From Allomesorhizobium sp043769475 (GTDB lineage Bacteria > Pseudomonadota > Alphaproteobacteria > Rhizobiales > Rhizobiaceae): DNA of 64,000 bases. Of the stretch, positions 36,620 to 45,514 are shown piece after piece. Below the pieces are notes generated by a model. That model was not told the DNA's origin and searched no databases. It saw only the letters and a program-made list of their open reading frames with translations. Made by a program: the position numbers and the translations under genes. Position 1 is the stretch's first letter. Each line of letters begins with the position of its first letter. Location of the stretch: assembly GCF_043769475.1 (NCBI RefSeq), contig NZ_CP171729.1, positions 1,612,001 to 1,676,000 on the forward strand. Reading direction: 5' to 3'.

Positions 36620-39315
36620 GCCACCGTGTCCAATTTGCCGGCATCCTCTGGGACCGGGATGGCGATCGTGAATACAGCGCCTGGGCGATCGCTGCGGTTG
36701 GCCACGTCGATCGAGCCGTCCATGGCTTCGACGAAGCCTCGGCAGATCGCAAGGCCGAGACCTGTGCCGGCGCGCTGGCTATCGCTTTTGCGCGCGCGAT
36801 AGAACTTATCGAAGATGCGGTTCAAATCGTCGGCTGGAATGCCTTCACCTTCGTCGAGGATTTGCAGCCGCACCATATTGCCGTCGCGCCAGGCCTGGAT
36901 GCGGATGGCAGAATTCGGCGGCGCGTATTTGGCGGCGTTGTCGAGAAGGTTGAACAGCACCTGCTCAAAAAGCACCGCGTCGAGATTCACCATCGGAAGA
37001 TCGGCCGCGATCTTCGTTTCGATCCGGTGGCTTGACAGAATCTTATCCGCCCGCCGAAGAGCCGTGCCGACCACTTCACTGATGTCATGCAGGCTCATAT
37101 TCGGCACGACCGCGCCCGATTCGAGCCGCGTCATGTCGAGAAGGTTGGCGATGAAGCGGTTGAGACGTTCCGCTTCCTCCTGGATCGTCGAGAGAAGTCC
37201 CGCCTTGTCCGCCTCTTCCAGGCCGGACAGCGTGCCGAGGCTGCTGGCAGCGCCAAGGATCGAGGCGAGGGGAGTGCGCAAATCATGCGAGATGGAGGTG
37301 AGGAGCGCCGACCGGAGTTGGTCCTTTTCGGCCGCGCGCTTCGCCCGGTCGACATCTTCCGCGAGGTTCACGCGCTCGATCGCAAGTGCAGCCTGATCGG
37401 TGAGCGCGTCGAGCAGGCGCCGCTGGTCTGGCGTTAGGATGGCGCCGGCCTTGTCGCTGTCGATGCCGATCACAGCGACAGCGCCGCGTCCCGTACGCAT
37501 CGGCAGGAACAGGCGCTGCGCGCCGGGCAGAGTGTCGGCGCCGCGGCCCGCTGGCCGATTGTTTTCCCATGACCATTTGGCGGCGGCCAGATCGGCTTCC
37601 TCGGCTACGTCTTCGGGCGGCCATGCCGCCCTGAGCGTGATGGCGCCATCGTCCGGGAGAAACAGCACGACCCGGACCTTGAGCATGGATGCGACCTGCG
37701 ATGCGGTCGCCCAAAGCAGGTCGTCGAGGGTCGCGATACCCGCGAGCTTGCGGCTGAAGAGGTAGAGATCCTCGGTCGTCTTGGCGCGCCGGCGCGCCAC
37801 CATGGCCTGGCTGCGGACATTTGCCGTCAGATTGCTGGCGATCAGCGCCACCACGAAGAAGAAAAACAGCGCGACTACGTTTTCGGGATCGCTGATCGTG
37901 AAGGTGTGGAGCGGATGTATGAAGAAGAAGTTGAAGGTGAGCACGCTGACGACGCTCGTGAAAAGCGCAGGCAGAAGACCGTAGGCGACGGCGCTCACCA
38001 GAACCGCGGTGAGAAAGACCAGTGCGACGTTGTCGACATCGAGATACTGGGCCAGCATCAGGCCGAAAGCGAGCGCCACGGCAATGAGGCCGATGCTGAC
38101 CAGGTAAGGCTGGAGTTCGATTCCGGTCGCCGCATCGCGCGTAGCCACTGTTTTTCCAGGCAAAGCGTCGCGTTCTGCTCCCGCGATGACATGCACGGCA
38201 ATGTGTCCGGCGCCGCGCACGATGTCATAGGTGACGGAGCCGAAAAGCAGTTCATGAAGGCGGGACCGCTGGCTCTTGCCGATGACCAGATGACTGAAAT
38301 TGTTGGTCTCGGCATAGCCTATGATCTCCTGCGCCAGCCCGCTGCCGGGGATCGTGACGGCCTCGCCGCCCAGCTTCTCCGCAAGGCGCAAGGCGTCCGC
38401 GACGCGATCGCGCTCGGCCTCTGTGAGACGCAGCGCCCGCGGTGTTTCGACATAGAGCGCCACCCAGGGTGTTCGCAGCCGCTCGGCCAGTCGGCGCGCG
38501 TAGCGCACAAGCGCTGCCGCCTTCGGATGCTCGTTGACGACGACCAGCACACGGTCGCCGGCCGCCCAGGGTCCCGAGATGGCGTGCGCCTGCATGTGCG
38601 TAAGCAACTGCTGGTCGACACGCTGGGCGGTGCGCCTCAGGGCAAGCTCGCGGAGCGCCGTCAGGTTGCCCGGCGAGAAATAATGGTTCAGCGCGCGTTC
38701 TGCTGTCTTCGGAACATAGACCTTGCCTTCCTTCAGGCGCTGGATCAGGTCCCCGGGCGTCAGATCGATGACCTCGATCTCGTCGGCGCGGTCGATGAAG
38801 GCGTCGGGCACCGTCTCGCGCACACGTATGCGCGTGATCTGCGCTACCACATCGTTCAGGCTTTCCAGATGCTGGATGTTGACGGTGGTATAGACGTCGA
38901 TCCCGGCGGCAAGCAGGTCGTCGACGTCCATGTAACGCTTGGGATGGCGGCTTCCGGGCGCGTTGGTATGCGCCAGTTCGTCGACCAGCACCAGTTGCGG
39001 CGCGCGGGCGAGAACGGCGTCCAGATCCATCTCCTCGACGGCGCGGCCCTTATAGTCGGTGCGACGGCGGGGAACGATCTCGAACCCTTTCAGCAAGGCT
39101 TCGGTTTCCGCCCGGCCATGGGTCTCGACGACGCCGATGATCACATCGATGCCCTCTCGCTTGCGCGCCGCCGCGCTGAGAAGCATCTCATAGGTTTTTC
39201 CCACGCCGGGAGCCGCCCCGAGGAAAACTTTGAGGTGACCGCGCGTCTCACGCGAGGCCGCCTCGAGAAGAGCCTCAGGGGACGGACGCTTGTCCTTGGT
39301 GTTCTGGTCGGACAT
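36616..39315 (-). CDS. kdpD: Osmosensitive potassium channel histidine kinase KdpD
   Basis: An 899-residue membrane sensor kinase. The N-terminal KdpD domain has the Walker-like motif GAAPGVGKTYEMLLSAA, followed by a universal-stress-protein domain (VLVVVNEHPKAAALVRYARR). Four helices lie in the middle (VALAFGLMLAQYL to VALFFFFVVALIASNL), then a GAF domain. The kinase has His677 in SISHDLRTPLASILG and the ATPase motifs LLDNAAKYAP and DEGEGIPADD. ATG 39315 is chosen; TTG 39327 overlaps the stop of the PtsN-like gene. It senses low potassium and phosphorylates KdpE. Confidence 0.96.
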   Translation of the reverse strand: MSDQNTKDKRPSPEALLEAASRETRGHLKVFLGAAPGVGKTYEMLLSAAARKREGIDVIIGVVETHGRAETEALLKGFEIVPRRRTDYKGRAVEEMDLDAVLARAPQLVLVDELAHTNAPGSRHPKRYMDVDDLLAAGIDVYTTVNIQHLESLNDVVAQITRIRVRETVPDAFIDRADEIEVIDLTPGDLIQRLKEGKVYVPKTAERALNHYFSPGNLTALRELALRRTAQRVDQQLLTHMQAHAISGPWAAGDRVLVVVNEHPKAAALVRYARRLAERLRTPWVALYVETPRALRLTEAERDRVADALRLAEKLGGEAVTIPGSGLAQEIIGYAETNNFSHLVIGKSQRSRLHELLFGSVTYDIVRGAGHIAVHVIAGAERDALPGKTVATRDAATGIELQPYLVSIGLIAVALAFGLMLAQYLDVDNVALVFLTAVLVSAVAYGLLPALFTSVVSVLTFNFFFIHPLHTFTISDPENVVALFFFFVVALIASNLTANVRSQAMVARRRAKTTEDLYLFSRKLAGIATLDDLLWATASQVASMLKVRVVLFLPDDGAITLRAAWPPEDVAEEADLAAAKWSWENNRPAGRGADTLPGAQRLFLPMRTGRGAVAVIGIDSDKAGAILTPDQRRLLDALTDQAALAIERVNLAEDVDRAKRAAEKDQLRSALLTSISHDLRTPLASILGAASSLGTLSGLEEADKAGLLSTIQEEAERLNRFIANLLDMTRLESGAVVPNMSLHDISEVVGTALRRADKILSSHRIETKIAADLPMVNLDAVLFEQVLFNLLDNAAKYAPPNSAIRIQAWRDGNMVRLQILDEGEGIPADDLNRIFDKFYRARKSDSQRAGTGLGLAICRGFVEAMDGSIDVANRSDRPGAVFTIAIPVPEDAGKLDTVA

Positions 39316-39323
39316 CGATCGGT

Positions 39324-39776
39324 TCAAACTGCCTCGGCCAGGATGGAGTGAACAGCGGCGGCGCTTCCCGCCTGCCGAAGCTTTGCCAGGGTTTCTGGAT
39401 TTCGCAAGACGCGGCAGGCGCTGACCAGCGCCTCGAACGGCTCCTGTGTCGAGCCCTCAGGTCCGATGATAGCGCAGACCAGATCGACAGGTCGATCGTC
39501 GCCGGCGTCAAAATCCACTGGCTCCGCCAGCCTGACTAGCGCGGCATGAGTGGTCCCAAGTTCGCGGAGCCGTGCATGCGGCACTGCTATTCCTTGCCCA
39601 AATCCGGTTGTGCCGAGGTTTTCGCGGTCGGCGAGCGCCTGGAAAATAGGTGTGTCGAGTAAGCCCGACCGGGTAGCCAGCATTCTGGCGAGTTCCAGCA
39701 ACACATGCTTCTTGGACATAGCCCTGACGTCCAGGCCGATGTCTTCCGGGCTGAGCAGGTCGATTATCCGCAGCAC
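39324..39776 (-). CDS. PtsN-like EIIA-Ntr domain protein encoded inside the kdp operon
   Basis: A 150-residue PTS EIIA domain of the nitrogen type. The phospho-acceptor is His67 in GFGQGIAVPHARL, the family signature. TGFGQ, GPEGSTQEPFEAL and VSACRVLRN are also typical. It lies between kdpC (9 bp upstream) and kdpD (8 bp downstream), so it is made with them. In E. coli and R. leguminosarum, EIIA-Ntr is known to control potassium homeostasis through KdpD. This copy is therefore probably a dedicated KdpD modulator, separate from the usual ptsN near rpoN. Confidence 0.9.
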   Translation of the reverse strand: MLRIIDLLSPEDIGLDVRAMSKKHVLLELARMLATRSGLLDTPIFQALADRENLGTTGFGQGIAVPHARLRELGTTHAALVRLAEPVDFDAGDDRPVDLVCAIIGPEGSTQEPFEALVSACRVLRNPETLAKLRQAGSAAAVHSILAEAV

Positions 39777-39785
39777 CGTGGCCTC

Positions 39786-40355
39786 CTACTGCGCCGCTTC
39801 AGCGTCAAGGGCCAGGTTCAGTCGCAGCACGTTGACCCGGGGCTCGCCGAACACTCCCATCACCCGGTCCTCGATATGGGCGGCGACGAGTTGGCGCACG
39901 CGGTCCTCGGGAAGGTTGCGGGCCTGGGCGACGCGCGGCGCCTGGAAAAGTGCCGCTTCGGGCGACAGATGCGGGTCGAGGCCGCTTGCCGAAGTGGTCA
40001 CCAGGTCGACAGGCACGGGAACCCCGGGGTTCTGTGCGCCGCGGGTCGCCACGTCGGCCGTAACGCGCTCGATCAGCTTCTTGCTGGTCGGGCCGAGATT
40101 GGAGCCGCCGGATGCCGCGGCATCATAACCGTCACCGGCGGCCGACGGGCGCGTACGGAAATAGCGTTCTCCGGTGAACGACTGGCCGACGAGTTCGGAC
40201 CCGATCACCTTGCCGTCCCGTTCGATCAGGCTGCCGTTTGCCTGGCGGGGAAAGACCGTCTGCGCGATTCCGGTGATGGCGAGGGGGTAAAGAAGGCCGG
40301 TGATGATGGTAAGGGCCACGATCATGACGAGTGCGGGGCGAAGCTGTGCGAGCAT
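39786..40355 (-). CDS. kdpC: Potassium-transporting ATPase subunit KdpC
   Basis: A 189-residue subunit with one N-terminal helix (PALVMIVALTIITGLLYPLAITGIA) and a periplasmic domain. Family blocks are ANGSLIERDGKVIGSELVGQSF, YFRTRPSAAGDGYDAAASGGSNLGPTSK (read with breaks) and VTTSASGLDPHLSPEAA. It stabilises the KdpFABC complex and aids high-affinity potassium binding. It lies 12 bp after the kdpB stop. Confidence 0.96.
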   Translation of the reverse strand: MLAQLRPALVMIVALTIITGLLYPLAITGIAQTVFPRQANGSLIERDGKVIGSELVGQSFTGERYFRTRPSAAGDGYDAAASGGSNLGPTSKKLIERVTADVATRGAQNPGVPVPVDLVTTSASGLDPHLSPEAALFQAPRVAQARNLPEDRVRQLVAAHIEDRVMGVFGEPRVNVLRLNLALDAEAAQ

Positions 40356-40367
40356 TTCTGATGGTCC

Positions 40368-42463
40368 TTATACGAGGCCGAGCGCAGTGATTGCTACGTC
40401 GATCACCTTGATGCCGACGAAGGGAATGATGACGCCGCCAAGGCCGTAGATGAGAAGGTTGCGGCGAAGCAGCGCTGCCGCGCCCACCGCGCGGTACTTT
40501 ACGCCTCTGAGAGCGAGCGGGATCAGCGCCACGATAATCAAGGCGTTGAAGATGATCGCCGACAGGATCGCGCTCTCCGGCGTGCCGAGCCGCATGACGT
40601 TGAGCGTCTGGAGCTGTGGATAGAAGGCGACGAACATCGCCGGGATGATAGCGAAATACTTGGCGACATCATTGGCGATGGAAAAAGTCGTCAGCGATCC
40701 CCGCGTCATGAGAAGCTGCTTTCCGATTTCGACGACCTCGATGAGTTTGGTCGGGTCGCTGTCGAGATCGACCATGTTGCCGGCTTCGCGTGCCGCCATC
40801 GTGCCGGTGTTCATCGCCACGCCGACATCGGCCTGGGCGAGCGCCGGCGCGTCGTTCGTGCCGTCGCCGCACATGGCGACGAGCTTGCCTTTCGCCTGCT
40901 CGTCACGGATGAGCTGAAGCTTGGCTTCGGGCGTCGCTTGGGCGAGAAAGTCGTCGACGCCGGCTTCGGCTGCGATCGCCGCCGCGGTCATAGGATTGTC
41001 ACCGGTAATCATAACGGTGCGGATGCCCATTTGCCTGAGAGCGGCGAAACGCTCCCTTATGCCGCCTTTGACGATGTCTTTCAGATGTATGATGCCGAGG
41101 AGACGCCCGTCGCGGACAACGGCGAGCGGCGTACCGCCGGCCTTGCCGATCTCGTCCGCAATGGCGCGGATTTCACGGACGCTGTCGCTGGACGCCCGCG
41201 TGCCGACAGCTGTCGAGCCACTGACGGCGAGCGCTACATTCGGATTGGTCCCGACATGGGCGAGAATGGCGTCGACCGCGCCCTTGCGGATCGAACTGCC
41301 CTCGACGTCGACACCGCTCATGCGCGTCTGCGCCGTGAAGGGCACGAAACTGGCATGGAGCTGCTGCATGTCGCGGCCGCGAATGCCGTATTTCTCCTTG
41401 GCGAGCACGACGACCGAGCGGCCTTCCGGAGTCTCGTCGGCGAGCGAAGCCAACTGCGCCGCATCGGCGAGTTCGCGCGCGTCGACGCCGCGCACCGGCA
41501 GAAACTCCGTCGCCTGGCGGTTGCCCAGCGTGATGGTGCCGGTCTTGTCGAGAAGCAGCGTATCCACGTCGCCAGCCGCCTCGACCGCCCGGCCGGACAT
41601 TGCCAGCACGTTGAAGCGAACAAGCCGGTCCATGCCCGCGATGCCGATCGCCGACAGCAGCGCGCCGATGGTGGTCGGAATGAGGGTGACGAAAAGCGCG
41701 ACCAGGGCGATCACGGGGATCGACCCGCCTGCATAGATGGCAAAACTCGGGATCGAGGCGACCGCCAGCACGAAGATGATGGTCATGCCGGCGAGAAGGA
41801 TATTGAGCGCGATCTCGTTCAGGTCTTCTGGCGCGAGGCGCCTTCGACCAGGCTGATCATGCGGTCGAGGAAAGTCGAGCCCGACGCCGCCGTGATCCGC
41901 ACCTTGATCTGGTCGGAGAGGACCTGGGTGCCGCCTGTCACCGCCGAGCGGTCGCCGCCGGATTCGCGGATGACCGGAGCCGATTCGCCCGTTATCGCTG
42001 CTTCGTTGACCGAAGCGACGCCCTCGACGACTTCGCCATCGGAGGGGATGATATCGCCCGCCTCGACGAGGACCAGGTCGCCGACCTTGAGGCTGGTTGC
42101 CGGCACGAGTTCGTAGGTCGTAAGTCCGTCGGAAGAAAGCAGCTTGGCGTCCGTTTCGGTACGCGAGCGGCGCAGCGTGTCCGCCTGCGCCTTGCCGCGC
42201 CCTTCCGCGACAGCTTCGGCGAAATTGGCGAACAGAAGCGTGAACCAGAGCCAAAGGATGATCTGGAACGAGAAGGCGAGGTTTTCGCCTCCTGTCGCGA
42301 GGTCGCGGATGAAGAGCAGCGTGGTCAGCGCCGCCACGACCTCGACCACGAACATCACCGGGTTGCGCAACTGCACTCGCGGATCGAGCTTCACGAAGGC
42401 GGAGGCGATCGCCGGCCTGATGATGCTGCCGCTGAAAAGGCTGATTGTATCGGATTTGGCCAT
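40368..42463 (-). pseudogene. kdpB: Potassium-transporting ATPase ATP-binding subunit KdpB, one-base frameshift
   Basis: The catalytic P-type ATPase subunit, in two frames. The first frame (42463 down to 41819) holds the N-terminus, first helices and ITGESAPVI, then stops after GASRQKT. The second frame resumes at NEIALNILLAGM and carries the phosphorylation motif DKTGTITLGN, the hinge GDGTNDAPALAQ and the C-terminal helices to the stop at 40368. At 41820-41821 two bases (TG on the coding strand) stand where relatives have a proline codon, so one base is missing. Rejoined, the protein has about 698 residues, a normal length. No slippery site is seen. Without KdpB the pump cannot work, so this is either recent loss or a sequence error. 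Confidence 0.93.
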
Positions 42464-42476
42464 GATGCCGTTCCTG

Positions 42477-44180
42477 TCAAAATGTCTGGCCGGCCATCAT
42501 CGCTAGATGCTCGACGATGGGACCGACTGCGAGTGCCGGAAAAAAGGTGAGGCCGCCGACGATCAGGACGATGCCGACGAGCAGGCCGATGAAGAGGCCA
42601 CCATGGGTCGGAAACGTGCCCGCCGATGCCGGAACCCGCTTCTTTGCCGCGAGCGAGCCGGCGATCGCCATCACGGGAACGATGACGAGGAAGCGGCCGG
42701 CCAGCATGGCGAGACCAATAGTCAGATTGTACCAAAGCGTGTTGGCGGACAGTCCGGCGAAGGCGCTGCCGTTGTTGGCGGCCCCGGAGGTGTAGGCGTA
42801 GAGGATTTCCGAGTGCCCGTGCGGTCCCGCATTGGCGAGCGACGCAACACCGGTCGGCAGGACTACAGCCATGGCCGTGAAGCCGAGGATCGCCAGCGGC
42901 AGCGACAGGATGGCCAGCATGGTCATCTTGACCTCCTTCGCCTCGATCTTCTTGCCGAGATATTCCGGCGTGCGTCCGACCATCAGGCCGGAGATGAAGA
43001 TCGCCAGGATGACGAACAGCAGCATTCCGTAGAGGCCGGCGCCGACGCCGCCGACTATCACCTCGCCAAGCTGCATGTTGATCAGCGGTATCATGCCGCC
43101 GAGCGGCATGAAGCTGTCATGCATGGCGATGACCGCGCCGCAGGAGGCCGCCGTGGTGATGACCGCGAAGAGGGCAGACAACGCGATCCCGAAGCGCACC
43201 TCCTTGCCTTCCATGTTGCCGCCCTCGATTCCCAGCGCCGCGAAGGCGGGATTACCGGCGGCTTCCGCCCAGTAGGTGACGGCCACGCCGGCGATGAACA
43301 GCACGCCCATGGCGGCAAGGATCGCCCAGCCCTGCCGTTCGTCGCCGACCATGCGGCCGAACACGTTGGTGAGCGCTGCGCCTATGGCGAAGATCGAAAC
43401 CATCTGAAGGAGGTTGGTGATTGCATCCGGGTTCTCGAACGGATGCGCGGAGTTGGCATTGAAGAAGCCGCCGCCATTTGTCCCGAGCATCTTGATCGCC
43501 AGCTGCGACGCCACCGGGCCGACGGCGATAGATTGCTCCGCACCTTCGAGCGTCGTAGCGTTGACATAGGAAGACAGCGTCTGCGGCACGCCCTGGAACA
43601 CCAGGACCAGCGCATAGATGACGCAGATCGGCAGCAGGATGTAGAGGGTGCCGCGGGTCAGATCGGCCCAGAAATTGCCGACGGTGCGGGCCATAGCACG
43701 CGAAAAACCGCGGATCAGCGCCATGGCGATAGCGATGCCGGTGGCCGCCGAGACAAAATTCTGCACGGTGAGGCCGGCCATCTGCACGAGGTAACTCATC
43801 GTGCTCTCGCCGCCATAACCCTGCCAATTGGTGTTTGTGATGAAGCTGACGGCGGTGTTGAAGGAAGAATCCGGCGTCACAGCGCCGAAACCCATCGGGT
43901 TGAACGGCAGCACGCCCTGGAGGCGCTGCAAGCCGAACAGCAGCACGAAGCCCGCCGCATTGAAGAGCAGCATCGCGACCGCATAGGTCAGCCAGTGCTG
44001 CTCCTGACGCCCATCAATACCTGAGAGCGCATAAAGACCGCGTTCGATGGGGTGCAGCACGGGCGAGAGCAAAGTCCGTTCGCCGTTGAAGACGCGCGTC
44101 ATGTAGCCACCGAGCGGCTTCACGAGCGCGACGACGATCGCGCAAAAAATAGCGATCTGTATCCAGCCATTGATTGTCAT
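42477..44180 (-). CDS. kdpA: Potassium-transporting ATPase potassium-binding subunit KdpA
   Basis: A 567-residue membrane subunit related to SKT potassium channels, with about ten helices and four selectivity-filter-like loops. Recognisable parts are SSFNTAVSFITNTNWQGYGG, LGTNGGGFFNANSAHPFENP and AYTSGAANNGSAFAGL. It selects potassium and passes it to KdpB. It lies 9 bp after kdpF and 13 bp before kdpB. Confidence 0.97.
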   Translation of the reverse strand: MTINGWIQIAIFCAIVVALVKPLGGYMTRVFNGERTLLSPVLHPIERGLYALSGIDGRQEQHWLTYAVAMLLFNAAGFVLLFGLQRLQGVLPFNPMGFGAVTPDSSFNTAVSFITNTNWQGYGGESTMSYLVQMAGLTVQNFVSAATGIAIAMALIRGFSRAMARTVGNFWADLTRGTLYILLPICVIYALVLVFQGVPQTLSSYVNATTLEGAEQSIAVGPVASQLAIKMLGTNGGGFFNANSAHPFENPDAITNLLQMVSIFAIGAALTNVFGRMVGDERQGWAILAAMGVLFIAGVAVTYWAEAAGNPAFAALGIEGGNMEGKEVRFGIALSALFAVITTAASCGAVIAMHDSFMPLGGMIPLINMQLGEVIVGGVGAGLYGMLLFVILAIFISGLMVGRTPEYLGKKIEAKEVKMTMLAILSLPLAILGFTAMAVVLPTGVASLANAGPHGHSEILYAYTSGAANNGSAFAGLSANTLWYNLTIGLAMLAGRFLVIVPVMAIAGSLAAKKRVPASAGTFPTHGGLFIGLLVGIVLIVGGLTFFPALAVGPIVEHLAMMAGQTF

Positions 44181-44189
44181 GGGAAGCCC

Positions 44190-44279
44190 TCAGAACCGTT
44201 CCGGGCGGACAAGCGCATAGATGAGGTAACCAAGGAGCAGCACCGTCACGAGGCCCCCCAGCGCGTAGTCGAAAATCAT
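44190..44279 (-). CDS. kdpF: Potassium-transporting ATPase small subunit KdpF
   Basis: A 29-residue single-helix peptide (core LGGLVTVLLLGYLIYALV, ending RPERF), the exact length and ending of KdpF, which stabilises the KdpABC complex. The ATG at 44279 has AGGAG at good spacing. It lies directly before kdpA. It is too short for ordinary gene finders. Confidence 0.93.
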   Translation of the reverse strand: MIFDYALGGLVTVLLLGYLIYALVRPERF

Positions 44280-44290
44280 CGTCGTTCTCC

Positions 44291-44374
44291 TCAAAGCCTG
44301 TCGCAGGCCAAGCCGTAGATGATGGAAAGAGCGAAAAAGCCGAGGCCGATCGCCAGCGTGATCACGTCGAGCAT
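44291..44374 (-). CDS. 27-residue membrane peptide before kdpF
   Basis: Reads MLDVITLAIGLGFFALSII with the ending YGLACDRL, so a single hydrophobic helix with a polar end. The stop at 44291-44293 overlaps the region of the kdpF ribosome site, with kdpF starting 11 bp on, which suggests coupled translation. Similar tiny ORFs ahead of kdpF occur in other alphaproteobacteria as far as I recall. Its role is unknown; an extra Kdp subunit or a translation-coupling leader are both possible. Just upstream is TTCAATG with only a weak ribosome site (GAGAACGG). Confidence 0.65.
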   Translation of the reverse strand: MLDVITLAIGLGFFALSIIYGLACDRL

Positions 44375-44464
44375 TGAACCGTTCTCCGGGAAAGGCGCGC
44401 GTCGCGGCCTTGGGTTCCGCAGGCGCGGAGCCCCATGCGTCAGGGGACGGAAATTGCGCAAAGC

Positions 44465-44511
44465 CGCATATATTTTCGAGAGTGCTCGCCGCCGCCGCGC
44501 ATAGTATTTTC
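44465..44511 (-). promoter_or_regulatory. Direct repeat upstream of the kdp operon, candidate KdpE site
   Basis: On the coding strand GAAAATACTATGCG (44511-44498) and GAAAATATATGCG (44477-44465) are nearly identical and start about 33-34 bp apart, three helix turns. They lie 91-137 bp upstream of the first small ORF of the kdp operon in a locally AT-rich patch. OmpR-type regulators bind direct repeats, so KdpE is the natural candidate. The gap 44375-44727 shows no gene and nothing else clear. Confidence 0.45.
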
Positions 44512-44727
44512 ATATACGGGCAGACGATGGGCGCCCGCGTCACGTACCTGGATGACGTGCCGAAACATCGCTCCATGCCCAGGTGAGCGCTTATCGGACG
44601 TACGGCGGCCGTCCTAAATGGAACCAGAAGGGAAGGGGACTTCACAGTAGCGGGACAAGGCCGCGTCAGCGACAGTCAAGAAATAGCGCGAACTGCCAGT
44701 GACAAGTCGCACCGGAACGAAGCAGCC

Positions 44728-45494
44728 TCAGTAGGGCGTGTCGCCGCCATCGACATTGATCGATTGCCCGCGAATGATCTGTGCTGCATCGGACAGAAGG
44801 AAGGCTACGACGCGGCCGACCTCGACCGGCTGGATGTGCCGGCCAAGCTGCTGCGGCACCATGGTCTTCAGCAGTTCGCCGGAATCTTGTCCGAGGCGCG
44901 GCCCAAGGAAATCGGCGACGTTCTTCAGCATCTCGGTTGCAACGCCGCCAGGGCAGACGGCGTTGACGTTGATGCCCTTGTCCACCCATTCCATCGACAG
45001 TGAGCGCGTGAGGCTGATCACCGCCGCCTTCGACGCGTTGTAGCCCGCCATGTTGCGGTAGCCGACCTTGCCGGCGTTCGACGCGATGTTGACGATCGCA
45101 CCTTGCCTGAGAAGTGCCGCGCGGCGGCTTGCGAGGCGAGCAGCACACCCTTGACGTTGATGGCGAGCTCGAGGTCGAGCCCTGCCGGGCTCGTCTCGTC
45201 GGCGGGGCCGAGCCGCACGATGCCGGCATTGTTGACCAGGCCATCGAGCCGTCCCATGCGTTTGACCATTTCGGCAAACGCCGTTTCGAGACCGGCCGGA
45301 TCGGTTACGTCCGCGGCGAAGCCCGCGATGCGGTCGCCAGCATTCAGTGCAGCCGCGGCCTGGGTTGCTTTGCCCTGGTCAAGATCGATCAGGCCGACGC
45401 GTCCGCCGGCATCGAGCACAGCCTCTGCAATACCGCGCGCAATGCCGCCCGCACCGCCGGTGACCGCGATCACCCTGTTCTTAAGCGCTTTCAT
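44728..45494 (-). pseudogene. SDR-family oxidoreductase, one-base frameshift
   Basis: A short-chain dehydrogenase split between two frames. The first frame has the NAD site VTGGAGGIARGIA, LVNNAGIVRLG and AINVKGVLLASQAAARHF. After about 45112 the recognisable sequence is in another frame: QGAIVNIASNAGKVGYRN, then the active site YNASKAAVISLTRSLS and the C-terminus QSINVDGGDTPY. One missing base near 45112 explains it. Rejoined length is about 255, normal for an SDR. ATG 45494 (MKALKNRVIAVTGG) is chosen. It is the last gene of the purine-nucleoside operon. Either a recent mutation or a sequence error. Confidence 0.88.
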
Positions 45495-45514
45495 CCACGA
45501 AAACTCCGTTTTTC

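Noticed and set aside
37906..39351. 481-residue plus-strand ORF over kdpD
   Set aside because: Shadow frame; kdpD is complete on the minus strand.
41810..41830. Programmed -1 frameshifting in kdpB
   Set aside because: No X-XXY-YYZ slippery heptamer precedes the stop, and KdpB is not known to use frameshifting.
42507..44024. 505-residue plus-strand ORF over kdpA
   Set aside because: Very rich in Glu, Arg and His, a typical antisense shadow of a membrane protein gene.
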